Source: Rhodospirillum sp. (lineage in GTDB: Bacteria; Pseudomonadota; Alphaproteobacteria; Rhodospirillales; Rhodospirillaceae). Taken from it: DNA of 64,000 nt. Where the stretch lies: contig JAIOYK010000009.1 in assembly GCA_021741145.1 (NCBI GenBank), forward strand, positions 1 to 64,000, read 5' to 3'. Under the pieces are notes generated by a model, which saw only the letters and a list, made by a program, of their open reading frames with translations, made no database searches and was not told the origin of the DNA. This document shows positions 28,766-37,119 of the stretch, piece after piece. A program made the position numbers and the translations under genes. The number at the start of each line of letters is the position of its first letter. Within the stretch, counting starts at the first letter, position 1.

Positions 28766-29611
28766 ATGGAACCGCGTGATCAAGGCAAGGTTGGTGATCA
28801 AGGCAAGGGGAGCGCGACCAGCGCGGCGCATGCGCCCAAAGTGGAGGTCGGCTGGCCCTGGGGTCGTCTGTTGGCCCTGGGGCTGTTCGTCGCCGTGGTT
28901 GCCGGGGTCTTCGCCAGCGGAGTGCATCACAAGCTGAGCTTCACCGCCTTTGCTGAAAACCACGAGGTCATCCAGGCCTGGGTGGACCGGCATGGCCTGC
29001 TGGCGATTGGCGTGTTCATCCTGCTGTATTTCGTGGCGGTGACCTTTTCCCTGCCGGGCGCGGTCTGGATAACCATCATTGGCGGCTATGTCTTCGGCGT
29101 TCTGGCGGGCACGGTCTACGTGGTTCTGGGGGCGACCCTGGGGGCCACGGGCATTTTTCTGCTCGCCCGTTATGTCCTGGGAGACAGTTGGAAAAGCAAG
29201 CTGTCCGGCAAAATGGCCCAGCGGATGGCCCAGCGCATGGAACGGGGGTTCCGCGACCATGCCTTTTCCTACCTTCTGGTCCTCCGCCTGGTCCCCCTCT
29301 TCCCCTTTTGGCTGGTCAATCTGGTGCCTGCCTTCGCGGGTGTGCCCACGCGGACCTATGTTCTGGGGACCTTTCTGGGCATCATCCCGGGGACGGCGGT
29401 CTATGCCTCGGTTGGCAACGGTCTGGGCGCGGTGCTGGAAGCGGGGGGACGCCCTGACCTGTCCCTTATTTCCGACCCCGTGGTCTTTGGTCCCCTGCTG
29501 GGACTCGCGGCCCTGGCCCTGGTGCCGGTTGCCTATAAAAGGCTAAGGGGCGGCAAGAAAAAGGAAGACGGAGATGGCGGAGGCGATGACATTTACCCCT
29601 CTGACGGTTGA
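28766..29611 (+). CDS. TVP38/TMEM64 (DedA-like) membrane protein
   Basis: A 281-residue inner-membrane protein with about six helices. The SNARE-associated/DedA core shows GAVWITIIGGYVFGVLAGTVY, GATLGATGIFLLARYVLG, and FSYLLVLRLVPLFPFWLVNLVPAF followed by FLGIIPGTAVYASVGNGLG. Some relatives move lipids; the role here is unknown. GGAGGA lies just before ATG 28766. Its end overlaps the next gene by 38 bases in another frame, so a flavoprotein and a kinase are translated downstream in the same operon. Confidence 0.85.
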   Translation: MEPRDQGKVGDQGKGSATSAAHAPKVEVGWPWGRLLALGLFVAVVAGVFASGVHHKLSFTAFAENHEVIQAWVDRHGLLAIGVFILLYFVAVTFSLPGAVWITIIGGYVFGVLAGTVYVVLGATLGATGIFLLARYVLGDSWKSKLSGKMAQRMAQRMERGFRDHAFSYLLVLRLVPLFPFWLVNLVPAFAGVPTRTYVLGTFLGIIPGTAVYASVGNGLGAVLEAGGRPDLSLISDPVVFGPLLGLAALALVPVAYKRLRGGKKKEDGDGGGDDIYPSDG

Positions 29612-31046
29612 CCTGTGCGTGATTGGCGGCGGGTCCGCGGGACTGTCCGTCGCCGCCGGCGCGGTCCAAATGGGCGCCAGCGTGGCCCTGGTGGAGCGTG
29701 GCCCCATGGGGGGGGACTGCCTGAATTTCGGTTGTGTCCCCTCAAAGGCCCTGCTCGCCGCGGCCCATGCCGCCCAGGTGGCCCGGACCGCGGCTCGATT
29801 CGGCGTGGATCTGGATCCTCCCCGGGTGGATATGGCCCGGGTCCGGGATCATGTCCGGGGGGTCATCGCGGGGATCGCCCCCCACGATTCGGTGGCGCGG
29901 TTCGAGGACCTGGGCGTGTCCGTGTTCACCGGCACGGCCCGCTTCACGGGACGCACCGCCCTCGCCGTGGCGGGATCGGACGGATCGGAGCGTGTCGTCA
30001 CCGCCCGGCGGGTGGTTGTCGCCACGGGTTCAGCCCCCCTTGTTCCGCCGATCCCGGGGCTGTCCGATGGCCCTTTCCTGACCAATGAGACCCTCTTCGA
30101 CCTCGCCGAGTTGCCCCGGCGTTTGCTGATCCTGGGGGGCGGACCCGTCGGCTGCGAGATGGCCCAGGCCTTCCGCCGCCTGGGCGCGGAGGTTCACCTC
30201 GTGGAAAGGACCAGTCTGCTGAACCGGGACGATCCGGAACTGGTGGCGGTGGCCCGGACCGCCCTGGCCGAGGAGGGGATCCACCTTCACGAAGGCATGG
30301 CGGCGCGCGCCGTGGCCTGGAACAGGGAGGGGCCGCGCCTTTCCATCGCCCGGTCCGACGGGGGGGGGGAGGGGATTCTGAACGGCTCCCACCTGCTGGT
30401 TGCCCTGGGGCGGAGCCCCAATCTGGTGGGCTTGAACCTGGAGGCCGCGGGGATCGACCAGAATCCCAAGGGCATCCCCGTGGATTCCCGTCTCCGAACC
30501 AGTAATAAGAAGGTCTTCGCCATCGGAGATGTGGCTGGCGATGGGGCCGGAAGCCCGCGGTTTACCCATGTGGCGGGATACCACGCCGGGATCGTCATCA
30601 AGAATACTCTGTTCCGGTTGCCCGCCAAGGTTGATTTGTCCGCCTGTCCCCGGGTGACTTACCTGGATCCGGAAATCGCGCAAGTGGGCCTGACGGAGGC
30701 GGAGTCAAAGGAAAAGGGAGTGGATTACAAGGTCTTGCGCTGGGAGATGGCTGAGAACGACCGGGCCCGGGCCGAGGGCGCCACCGCCGGGCTGGTCAAG
30801 GTCATCGTCACTCCCAAGGGCAGGATTTTGGGCGTGGGCATCGCCGGGAAAAGCGCGGGCGAGGTCATCCAAAGCTGGGTCCTGGCCTTGCACGCCGGGT
30901 TGAAAATTGGCGCCTTGGCGACCATGATCGCCCCCTATCCCACCCTGGGGGAGGCGGGGAAACGGGCCGCGGGATCCTTCTACACGGACTCCCTTTTCGG
31001 ATCACGGACCCGTAAGCTGGTGCGCTTTCTCTCCCGCTTTGGATGA
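29574..31046 (+). CDS. Mercuric-reductase-like FAD disulfide oxidoreductase
   Basis: A 490-residue class I pyridine-nucleotide disulfide reductase. It has an FAD motif CVIGGGSAGLSVAAGAVQMG, the redox disulfide GGDCLNFGCVPSKALLAA, an NAD(P) motif LLILGGGPVGCEMAQAF and a second FAD motif FAIGDVAG. The C-terminal dimer region reads APYPTLGE, so the catalytic His of lipoamide dehydrogenase (HPT) is replaced by Tyr as in MerA relatives; the terminal Cys pair of MerA is absent. Mercury reduction is therefore unlikely; the substrate is unknown. It overlaps both neighbours; an ATG at 29586 is an alternative start. Confidence 0.85.
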   Translation: MAEAMTFTPLTVDLCVIGGGSAGLSVAAGAVQMGASVALVERGPMGGDCLNFGCVPSKALLAAAHAAQVARTAARFGVDLDPPRVDMARVRDHVRGVIAGIAPHDSVARFEDLGVSVFTGTARFTGRTALAVAGSDGSERVVTARRVVVATGSAPLVPPIPGLSDGPFLTNETLFDLAELPRRLLILGGGPVGCEMAQAFRRLGAEVHLVERTSLLNRDDPELVAVARTALAEEGIHLHEGMAARAVAWNREGPRLSIARSDGGGEGILNGSHLLVALGRSPNLVGLNLEAAGIDQNPKGIPVDSRLRTSNKKVFAIGDVAGDGAGSPRFTHVAGYHAGIVIKNTLFRLPAKVDLSACPRVTYLDPEIAQVGLTEAESKEKGVDYKVLRWEMAENDRARAEGATAGLVKVIVTPKGRILGVGIAGKSAGEVIQSWVLALHAGLKIGALATMIAPYPTLGEAGKRAAGSFYTDSLFGSRTRKLVRFLSRFG

Positions 31047-32452
31047 CCATGGCTGATCCGTCCTCCCCCCCTTCCCCCCGTCGCCTGCCGTCCTTGGCCG
31101 GGGGGCTCTCGGCGCGGCTGTTGCTGCTGACCGCGGCCTTTGTCATGCTGTCCGAGGTGTTGATCTACGTGCCCTCCATTTCCTTCCGCCGGGTGACATT
31201 CCTGGAGGAGCGGCTGGGGCAGAGCCATCTGGCCCTCCTGGGCCTGGAGGCCTCGCCCGACGGCATGGTCGATCCGGACCTTCAAACCATGCTGCTGTCC
31301 CACGCCGGAGCCATCGCCATGAAGGCCCGGCGCCCCTACCAGTCCGTGCTCATGCTCGGGCCGGACATGCCCCACCATGTGGATGCCGCCTATGACCTGC
31401 GGCGGTATTCCGCCTGGGATAAGGTCTGGGATACCTTCGATGTGCTGCTGTACGGCGGAGATCGGGTGATCGAGGTCACCGGCTGGTCCCCAAAGGACCC
31501 GGAGGTGGTCATCCAGGTCTACCTGGGAGACGGCCCCCTGCGCATGGACCTGCTCGATTACTCCTGGCGGATCCTTTGGCTGTCCCTGGTGATTTCCCTG
31601 ATCACCGGAGCCCTGGTCTTCCTGGCGCTCACGTGGTTGACCGTGCGGCCGATCCGGCGCCTGAGCGCCAACATGGCGGCTTTCTCGGAGGCCCCGGACG
31701 ATCCGGCCCGGGTGATCAAGCCCAGTGGGCGCCGGGATGAACTGGGCATGGCCGAGGAGACATTGCGGGACATGCAGATCGCGCTCCGCGATGCCCTGGC
31801 CGAACGGGCCCGGCTGGCGGGCGTGGGCACGGCGGTGGCCAAGGTCTCCCATGACCTGAAGGGAATTCTGACAACCGCCCTTCTGGAAAGCGACCGTCTG
31901 GAGACCTCCGCCGATCCGGAGGTCAAGCATATCACACAGGGCATCGCCCAAGCGGTGGAGCGGGCGATTACGCTCTGTTCCAACACCCTGAAGTTCGCCA
32001 AGGAGGGGCCGCCCAAGGCACGGCCCCGGGACATGACCGTGACCGAGGCGGTCACCCCCGTCCTGGCCCGCCCACGCGCCCAGTTTCCGGGTGTGACCTG
32101 GCGGGTGGAGGGGGAGGGGGACTGTCCCCTGCGCGCCGACGAGGGGCATCTGTTCCGCATCCTGACCAACCTGCTGAACAATGCCGCCGAGGCCGGATCC
32201 ACCCAGGTGGTTTTGCGGGCTTGGCGGGAAGAGCGGGCGAAAAGAACCGTCATCGAGATCCGCGACGATGGCCCGGGTCTGCCCAACCGGGCGCGGGACA
32301 ATCTGTTCCAGCCCTTTTCCGGCTCGGCCAAACCCGGGGGGACGGGCCTGGGCCTGCCCATCGCCCGGGAACTGGCCCGCGCCCAATCGGGGTCCTTGAC
32401 CCTGGTGTCCACGGGACCGGAGGGGACAATCTTCCGATTGGAGCTTCCGTGA
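31043..32452 (+). CDS. Membrane sensor histidine kinase
   Basis: A 469-residue kinase. TM1 is at about 24-46, an extracytoplasmic domain at about 47-170, TM2 at about 176-200, then HAMP. The dimerisation helix carries AKVSHDLKGILTTALLESDR with the phospho-His in SHDLKG. HATPase_c shows NLLNNAAEAG, IRDDGPGLPN and GGTGLGLPIARELARA. No response regulator is adjacent. The ATG overlaps the flavoprotein stop (ATGA), so it probably senses a condition linked to the TVP38 and reductase genes. Confidence 0.9.
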   Translation: MTMADPSSPPSPRRLPSLAGGLSARLLLLTAAFVMLSEVLIYVPSISFRRVTFLEERLGQSHLALLGLEASPDGMVDPDLQTMLLSHAGAIAMKARRPYQSVLMLGPDMPHHVDAAYDLRRYSAWDKVWDTFDVLLYGGDRVIEVTGWSPKDPEVVIQVYLGDGPLRMDLLDYSWRILWLSLVISLITGALVFLALTWLTVRPIRRLSANMAAFSEAPDDPARVIKPSGRRDELGMAEETLRDMQIALRDALAERARLAGVGTAVAKVSHDLKGILTTALLESDRLETSADPEVKHITQGIAQAVERAITLCSNTLKFAKEGPPKARPRDMTVTEAVTPVLARPRAQFPGVTWRVEGEGDCPLRADEGHLFRILTNLLNNAAEAGSTQVVLRAWREERAKRTVIEIRDDGPGLPNRARDNLFQPFSGSAKPGGTGLGLPIARELARAQSGSLTLVSTGPEGTIFRLELP

Positions 32453-32532
32453 GGGTCTTTCGAACCGAGCAAGACGGATCAAACGGTCCACCGGTACTCT
32501 TCCGGGCGTGACCACCGGAGAGGACAAGCCCC

Positions 32533-33108
32533 ATGGCCAAGGAAGCCACCACCAGCGACCATGCCCGGCGGCCCCTGATCAATCCGCCCGGTGTGTTTCT
32601 CATCCAAGCGACGGAGTGCGCCACCATGACCCAGACGATCAAATCCTACGATGTCTCCGTGATGGAAAGTCCCGAGATCCGGCTGGCGGCCTTGCCCCAC
32701 CGGGGGGAGTACAACGCCATCGGCACCCAGTTCGAACGTCTGTTCGCCTGGGCCGGTCCCCTTGGTCTGCTCGGCCCAGGGACAGGCATGATTGGCGTTT
32801 ACCATGACGATCCGGCCCAGGTGCCCAAGGAGGCGTTGCGCGCCCATGCGGGAGTGACTGTCCCCGAGGGGACTCCCGCGCCGGAGGGGGGCGAGATCCT
32901 GGTGATTCCCGCCATGACCGTGGCCAGTTTGGTCCATGAAGGGCCTTATATGGAACTGGAACGGGCCTATGCTTGGCTCTATGGTCAATGGTTGCCCGGG
33001 AGTGGCCGAGACCCCGCCGATCACCCCTGTTTCGAGGAATATTTAAACAATCCCCGGAACCTGCCACCGGCCAAATGGCTGACACGGGTCTGTCTGCCCC
33101 TTGAATAA
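32533..33108 (+). CDS. GyrI-like (SbmC/AraC-effector) small-molecule-binding protein
   Basis: A 191-residue protein. The GyrI-like fold is suggested by MESPEIRLAALPHRGEYNAIGTQFERLFAWA, GVYHDDPAQVP, and the end MELERAYAWLYGQWLPGSG...HPCFEEYLNNPRNLPPAKW. Such domains bind drugs or other small ligands; some inhibit gyrase. No HTH is present. An internal ATG at 32626 could be the true start, since the first 31 residues lie outside the domain, but the upstream ATG has GAGAGGA before it and coding-like codons. The downstream gap carries a strong hairpin. Confidence 0.7.
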   Translation: MAKEATTSDHARRPLINPPGVFLIQATECATMTQTIKSYDVSVMESPEIRLAALPHRGEYNAIGTQFERLFAWAGPLGLLGPGTGMIGVYHDDPAQVPKEALRAHAGVTVPEGTPAPEGGEILVIPAMTVASLVHEGPYMELERAYAWLYGQWLPGSGRDPADHPCFEEYLNNPRNLPPAKWLTRVCLPLE

Positions 33109-33179
33109 GGGAGAGAATGGCCCTTCGCCCGGGCCGCGTCCTGTGATAGGGAGGGGCACTTTCTTTCCTTCTACCCCGA

Positions 33180-33211
33180 GGATTGGGGCGCGGGGTCCCG
33201 CGCCCCAATCC
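33180..33211 (+). promoter_or_regulatory. Perfect 15-bp hairpin in the accA leader
   Basis: GGATTGGGGCGCGGG (33180-33194), loop GT, and the exact reverse complement (33197-33211), ending 20 bases before the accA ATG. There is no T-run, so termination of the upstream gene is less likely than a leader structure. Confidence 0.7.
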
Positions 33212-33231
33212 GAAACAAGACGTGGATCGCC

Positions 33232-34185
33232 ATGCACTTTCTGGACTTCGAGAAGCCGATCGCCGAATTGGAAGGCAAGATCGAGGAACTTCGTCACCTC
33301 AGCGACGCCGATGAAATGAACATCGCCGAGGAGGTGGGGCGTCTTCAGCAGAAGGTGGAAAAGCAGCTCAAGGCCGTTTACGCCAAGCTCACCCCCTGGC
33401 AGAAGGCTCAGGTCGCCCGCCATCCGGACCGACCCCATTGCCTGGATTACATCAAAGCCCTGTTCACCGATTTCACGCCCCTGGCCGGGGATCGGCTCTA
33501 CGCCGAGGACCACGCCCTGGTGGGGGGGCTGGCCCGCTTCCGGGGCGAACCGGTGGTGGTCATGGGCCAGGAGAAGGGCCATGACACCGACACCCGCCTG
33601 AAGCACAATTTTGGCATGGTTCGGCCCGAGGGCTACCGCAAGGCCCAGCGTTTGATGGATTTGGCCGACCGGTTTCACCTTCCGGTCTTGACCATGGTCG
33701 ACACCGCGGGCGCCTATCCCGGCGTCGGCGCCGAGGAGCGGGGCCAGTCCGAGGCCATCGCCCGCTCCATCGAAAAGGGGCTGAACCTGAAGGTTCCCAT
33801 GGTCACCTGTGTGATCGGCGAAGGGGGATCGGGCGGCGCCATCGCCATTGCCACGGGCAACGTGGTGATGATGCTGGAGCATTCCATCTATGCGGTGATT
33901 TCGCCGGAGGGCTGCGCCGGGATCCTTTGGCGCAGTGGCGAAATGGCCCAGCAGGCCGCCGAAGCCCTACGTCTGACCGCCCAGGATTTGCTCGAGTTCA
34001 AGATCATCGATGAAATCATCGGCGAGCCCATGGGCGGCGCCCATCGGAACCGGGCCGTGACCTTCGAGCGCGTGGGGGACGCCTTCGAGCGCCACCTGTC
34101 GACCCTGTCGACCCTGGAAGGGGGCGTTCTGCGCGCCCGCCGCCGTGAGAAATTCCTGGCCATGGGTCGCCAGGGTCTGTCCTGA
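33232..34185 (+). CDS. accA: Acetyl-CoA carboxylase carboxyltransferase alpha subunit
   Basis: A 317-residue AccA, which with AccD transfers carboxyl from biotin to acetyl-CoA to make malonyl-CoA, the first step of fatty-acid synthesis. The N-terminal helical part begins [20 protein letters not shown]. The crotonase-fold core shows [40 protein letters not shown] and [16 protein letters not shown], the CoA and oxyanion region. Length is normal. It appears monocistronic or joined with the following Crp/Fnr gene (gap 19 bases). Confidence 0.97.
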   Translation: MHFLDFEKPIAELEGKIEELRHLSDADEMNIAEEVGRLQQKVEKQLKAVYAKLTPWQKAQVARHPDRPHCLDYIKALFTDFTPLAGDRLYAEDHALVGGLARFRGEPVVVMGQEKGHDTDTRLKHNFGMVRPEGYRKAQRLMDLADRFHLPVLTMVDTAGAYPGVGAEERGQSEAIARSIEKGLNLKVPMVTCVIGEGGSGGAIAIATGNVVMMLEHSIYAVISPEGCAGILWRSGEMAQQAAEALRLTAQDLLEFKIIDEIIGEPMGGAHRNRAVTFERVGDAFERHLSTLSTLEGGVLRARRREKFLAMGRQGLS

Positions 34186-34204
34186 TCCGGCGGATCCCGT
34201 CGCC

Positions 34205-34864
34205 ATGGCTCCGACCCCTCCCGCTCTCGAGGCCTTTCCCGATCTGATGGCCTTACCGGAGCGGGACCGCTTGGCGTTGACGCGGTCCATGAGCGCCGCG
34301 CACTTGCCCGCGGGCAAGGCGGTCTTCGCGGAGGGCATGGCCTGCGAGGCTTTCCTCATGGTGGCCGAGGGAGCGGTGCGGGTCAGCAAAACTTCGGAGA
34401 CCGGGCGGGAAATCGTCCTCTATCGGGTGGAGCGGGGACAGACCTGCGTGCTGACAACCGCCTGTCTGATGAACGGCGAAGCCTATGGGGCGGAGGGGGT
34501 GGCGGAAACCGCCGTCGAGGCGCTGGTTCTTCCCGCGGGGGCCTTCTCCCGCCTGATGGACAGCAGCCCGGATTTCCGCCGTTTCGTCTTCTCCGCCTAT
34601 GCCACCCGGGTTTCGGGCTTGTTGATGCTGATCGAGGAAGTGGCCTTCGGGCGGATTGAAGCGCGGCTCGCGCGTTTTCTTTTGTCCCATGATCGCGATG
34701 GAACCTGGGAGGGAACCCACCAGGAGATGGCGTCCGAATTGGGCACGGCGCGGGAGGTGGTCAGCCGTCAGCTTAAGGATTTCGAGCGCCGGGCGTTGGT
34801 GACCCTGGGCCGGGGACGGGTCATCCTGCGCGACCGGCGGGCGCTGGATGCCCTCGGCTCCTGA
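34205..34864 (+). CDS. Crp/Fnr-family transcriptional regulator
   Basis: A 219-residue regulator. The N-terminal cNMP-like beta-roll spans about 20-130 (LPAGKAVFAEGMACEAFLMVAEG), followed by a dimer helix and a C-terminal winged HTH THQEMASELGTAREVVSRQL. FNR-type Fe-S cysteines are absent, and the cAMP phosphate cassette is not conserved, so the ligand is unknown; the family includes redox and NO sensors. It is placed 19 bases after accA. I chose ATG 34205, since upstream codons run into accA. Confidence 0.88.
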   Translation: MAPTPPALEAFPDLMALPERDRLALTRSMSAAHLPAGKAVFAEGMACEAFLMVAEGAVRVSKTSETGREIVLYRVERGQTCVLTTACLMNGEAYGAEGVAETAVEALVLPAGAFSRLMDSSPDFRRFVFSAYATRVSGLLMLIEEVAFGRIEARLARFLLSHDRDGTWEGTHQEMASELGTAREVVSRQLKDFERRALVTLGRGRVILRDRRALDALGS

Positions 34865-34880
34865 GCGGATGGCCTTTTCC

Positions 34881-34933
34881 AGGGGCTCCCATAAGCGGGT
34901 GGCTTACCCAGGAGCTCCCTAAGCGGGAGCCTT
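34881..34933 (+). repeat. Imperfect direct repeat upstream of metA
   Basis: AGGGGCTCCCATAAGCGGGT (34881-34900) and AGGAGCTCCCTAAGCGGGA (34910-34928) are about 85 percent alike. The second copy folds into a GCTCCC/GGGAGC hairpin. They lie in the 255-base leader of metA; the rest of it has no recognised riboswitch. Confidence 0.6.
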
Positions 34934-35119
34934 GCCGGATAGCATGCTGGTCTGTAAAACAGGCCCTCATCATGAGTTGGGGCGATGCCCAACGCCAACC
35001 CGCCGATCCGGGCAAGGTGGCGCTTCCAGAAGAAATGGAAGGATGTGGCCGTTCCGGCAACCAATCGGATCTCAGCCACGGTCGTCGCTCCGGTGGACGA
35101 AGAGGAGCGGACCCGGACC

Positions 35120-36046
35120 ATGCCGATCAAAATTCCCGACGAATTGCCCGCGCGACGGATCCTGGAGCGGGAAGGCATCAACGTCATGGACGAGACCCAC
35201 GCGGTTCGCCAGGACATCCGTCCCATGCGCGTGGGGCTGCTGAACCTGATGCCCAACAAGATCCAGACCGAGACCCAATTGGCACGTTTGATCGGCGCCA
35301 CGCCGTTGCAGGTGGATTTGACCCTGGTGCGCATCACGGACCATGAATCCCGACATACCTCCGCCGATCACATGGAGTCCTTCTACCGCCCCTGGGAGGC
35401 CGTGCGGAATGAGCGGTTCGACGGCTTCATCATCACCGGCGCGCCGGTGGAACGCCTGCCCTTCGACGAAGTTCTGTACTGGGACGAGATGCGCCGGATC
35501 CTGGACTGGACCCAGACCCATGTGCACCGGCTGCTGACCATCTGCTGGGCGGCCCAGGCGGCGGTCCACCATTTTCACGGCATGCCCAAATACGAACTGC
35601 CAGCGAAGGCCTTCGGCGTCTACCGCCATTGGAACCGCTGTCCCTGGTCCCCCTATATGCGGGGCTTCGCCGACGATATCGCCATCCCCGTTTCGCGCTG
35701 GACGGAGGTCCGGAAGGAGGATATTCCGCTGGATTCAGGGATTTCCGTTCTGGCCGAAAGCGATGAAACCGGGCTCTGCCTTCTGGATGATCCGAACCAA
35801 AGGGCCGTGCACATGTTCAACCACGTGGAATACGACACCGGCACGCTTGCCAGCGAATACGAGCGGGACAGGACAGAGGGGGGCACCCTTCCCAAGGGGT
35901 ATTTTCCGGACAACGATCCAACGCGCGCCCCCGTCAACAATTGGCGGGGACACGGTCACTTGCTTTTCGGTAATTGGATCAACGACATGTACCAGACCAC
36001 GCCCTACGATACAGACTTGATCGGCATCAAGAGCTTCGAGCCCTGA
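35120..36046 (+). CDS. metA: MetA homoserine O-acyltransferase, probably acetyl-CoA type
   Basis: A 308-residue MetA/HTS-family enzyme that acylates homoserine in methionine synthesis. The nucleophile Cys is in LLTICWAAQAA, and the His-Glu pair is in MFNHVEYDTGTLASEYERD. The start MPIKIPDELPARRILEREGI matches the family N-terminus, so ATG 35120 is used although the frame is open upstream to 34985. The substrate loop reads ITGAPVERLPFDEV; Glu at this place is associated with acetyl-CoA use, whereas E. coli has Gly and uses succinyl-CoA. It converges with sufE 21 bases away. Confidence 0.93.
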   Translation: MPIKIPDELPARRILEREGINVMDETHAVRQDIRPMRVGLLNLMPNKIQTETQLARLIGATPLQVDLTLVRITDHESRHTSADHMESFYRPWEAVRNERFDGFIITGAPVERLPFDEVLYWDEMRRILDWTQTHVHRLLTICWAAQAAVHHFHGMPKYELPAKAFGVYRHWNRCPWSPYMRGFADDIAIPVSRWTEVRKEDIPLDSGISVLAESDETGLCLLDDPNQRAVHMFNHVEYDTGTLASEYERDRTEGGTLPKGYFPDNDPTRAPVNNWRGHGHLLFGNWINDMYQTTPYDTDLIGIKSFEP

Positions 36047-36067
36047 TCCGCGGCCCCTTGTCCGAGG

Positions 36068-36502
36068 TCAGGCGGAGATCTTGGCCATGTTCTGGATGGT
36101 TTGGATCATGCTCGCCACGCCATTGCGTCGGTTGGGGCTGATGTGGCTGTCCAGATCCAACTCCTTCAACTTGGCGTCGGCGTCGATGGCCAGGATCTCC
36201 TCGGGCGTCTTGCCGGAGAACAGGATCAGCATCACCGCGGCCAAACCGCGGACGATATGGGCGTCGGAATCGATGCGGAAGCTCAGGGTTTTGGGCGGCC
36301 CCTCATGGACCTCGGGGATGATCCACACTTGGCTCATGCAACCGCGGATTTTGTTGGCCTCGGTCTTTTCCTCCTCGGCTAGGTTCGGCAGTTTCTTTCC
36401 CAGGTCAATGATGTAGCGGTAGCGATCTTCCCAGTCGTCGAACAACTCGAAGTTCTCCACCAACTCGTCGATGGTCAATTTTTCGTTTTGGCTCAAGGTC
36501 AC
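36068..36502 (-). CDS. sufE: SufE-family sulfur acceptor protein
   Basis: A 144-residue SufE protein, which accepts persulfide sulfur from the cysteine desulfurase SufS for Fe-S cluster assembly. The N-terminus IDELVENFELFDDWEDRYRY is typical, and the acceptor Cys is in NKIRGCMSQVWI. I prefer GTG 36502, preceded by GGGGA five bases away; an ATG at 36526 is possible. No other suf gene is in the window. It is convergent with metA. Confidence 0.92.
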   Translation of the reverse strand: MTLSQNEKLTIDELVENFELFDDWEDRYRYIIDLGKKLPNLAEEEKTEANKIRGCMSQVWIIPEVHEGPPKTLSFRIDSDAHIVRGLAAVMLILFSGKTPEEILAIDADAKLKELDLDSHISPNRRNGVASMIQTIQNMAKISA

Positions 36503-36683
36503 GCGTTCCCCATGCGGTCGGCCCATCCCACCCTGGGCCGGGTTCGGTTGAAGATAACGGATTGGGCCGCCATCGCGGCACGATCCAGAGCCCTCCCATC
36601 CGGGCAGCGGTTTTCCGCTATGCGAAAAACCTAGATCAAAAGGGCGGAAACCGGAATGCCTTTCCCGGGGATCGGGGATGAAA

Positions 36684-36711
36684 AGGTCAATCGGGTGACC
36701 CCGATTGACCT
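36684..36711. terminator. Isolated perfect 12-bp hairpin
   Basis: AGGTCAATCGGG (36684-36695), loop TGAC, CCCGATTGACCT (36700-36711). GGGTTTT follows on the plus strand and TTTTC on the minus strand, so it could terminate in either direction. It lies in the 388-base gap between sufE and 4.5S RNA, with no known gene ending there. Confidence 0.55.
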
Positions 36712-36852
36712 GGGTTTTGCCGACCCTCAAACGCCGGGCGCCGTCTCCGACGGCTTGGCTCACCCTCCACGTCCGTTTCGCGGGGCCTCAAGGGGCCAGT
36801 CGCCCGCCAAGGTGGGCTTCACACGATTGCCCTAACCGCGATAACTCACCCC

Positions 36853-36882
36853 TTGCATCCCGGCGGGACGCTGGTCCATAGT
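36853..36882 (+). promoter_or_regulatory. Promoter of 4.5S RNA
   Basis: TTGCAT (36853-36858) and CATAGT (36877-36882) are 18 bases apart, ending eight bases before the predicted RNA start at 36891. Confidence 0.6.
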
Positions 36883-36890
36883 GCGCCCGG

Positions 36891-36980
36891 AAGGCTGGCG
36901 TGGACGAGGTCCTCGCCAACCCGGTCAGGTCCGGAAGGAAGCAGCCGTAACGAGTTTCGCCCCGGGTCGCGTCCAGTCTT
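36891..36980 (+). ncRNA. ffs: Signal recognition particle 4.5S RNA
   Basis: The conserved SRP domain IV is present: GGTCAGGTCCGGAAGGAAGC AGCC at 36922-36945, with the GGAA tetraloop and symmetric/asymmetric loops that bind Ffh. Outer pairing AAGGCTGG (36891-36898) with CCAGTCTT (36973-36980) sets the ends at about 90 nt. Position directly upstream of dnaX is conserved in alphaproteobacteria. Confidence 0.95.
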
Positions 36981-37119
36981 CCACTGTATTCCTCTGAGTC
37001 CCCGGTTTGTCGCGCCCGCCGCGCCCGGGGGAGATCGGCCCGCTCCCCGCGGGTTTCCCCCTTCATTCACTCCGGGGACGGGTCAATCCGGGGACTGGCT
37101 CCCGAAACCGGGCACGGGT

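Noticed and set aside
29574-31046. True mercuric reductase MerA
   Set aside because: The N-terminal heavy-metal domain and the C-terminal Cys pair are missing, and no mer genes are nearby.
34940-34985. tRNA-like anticodon stem (GGTCTGTAAAACAGG) before metA
   Set aside because: The stem has mismatches, and no matching acceptor, D and T arms with GTTCGA-type T loop can be drawn around it.
34985-35119. N-terminal extension of MetA
   Set aside because: The frame is open, but family members begin at MPIKIPDELP, and the extra segment covers the leader hairpin region.
36853-37119. N-terminal extension of DnaX
   Set aside because: The open frame runs through the 4.5S RNA gene, which is clearly recognisable.
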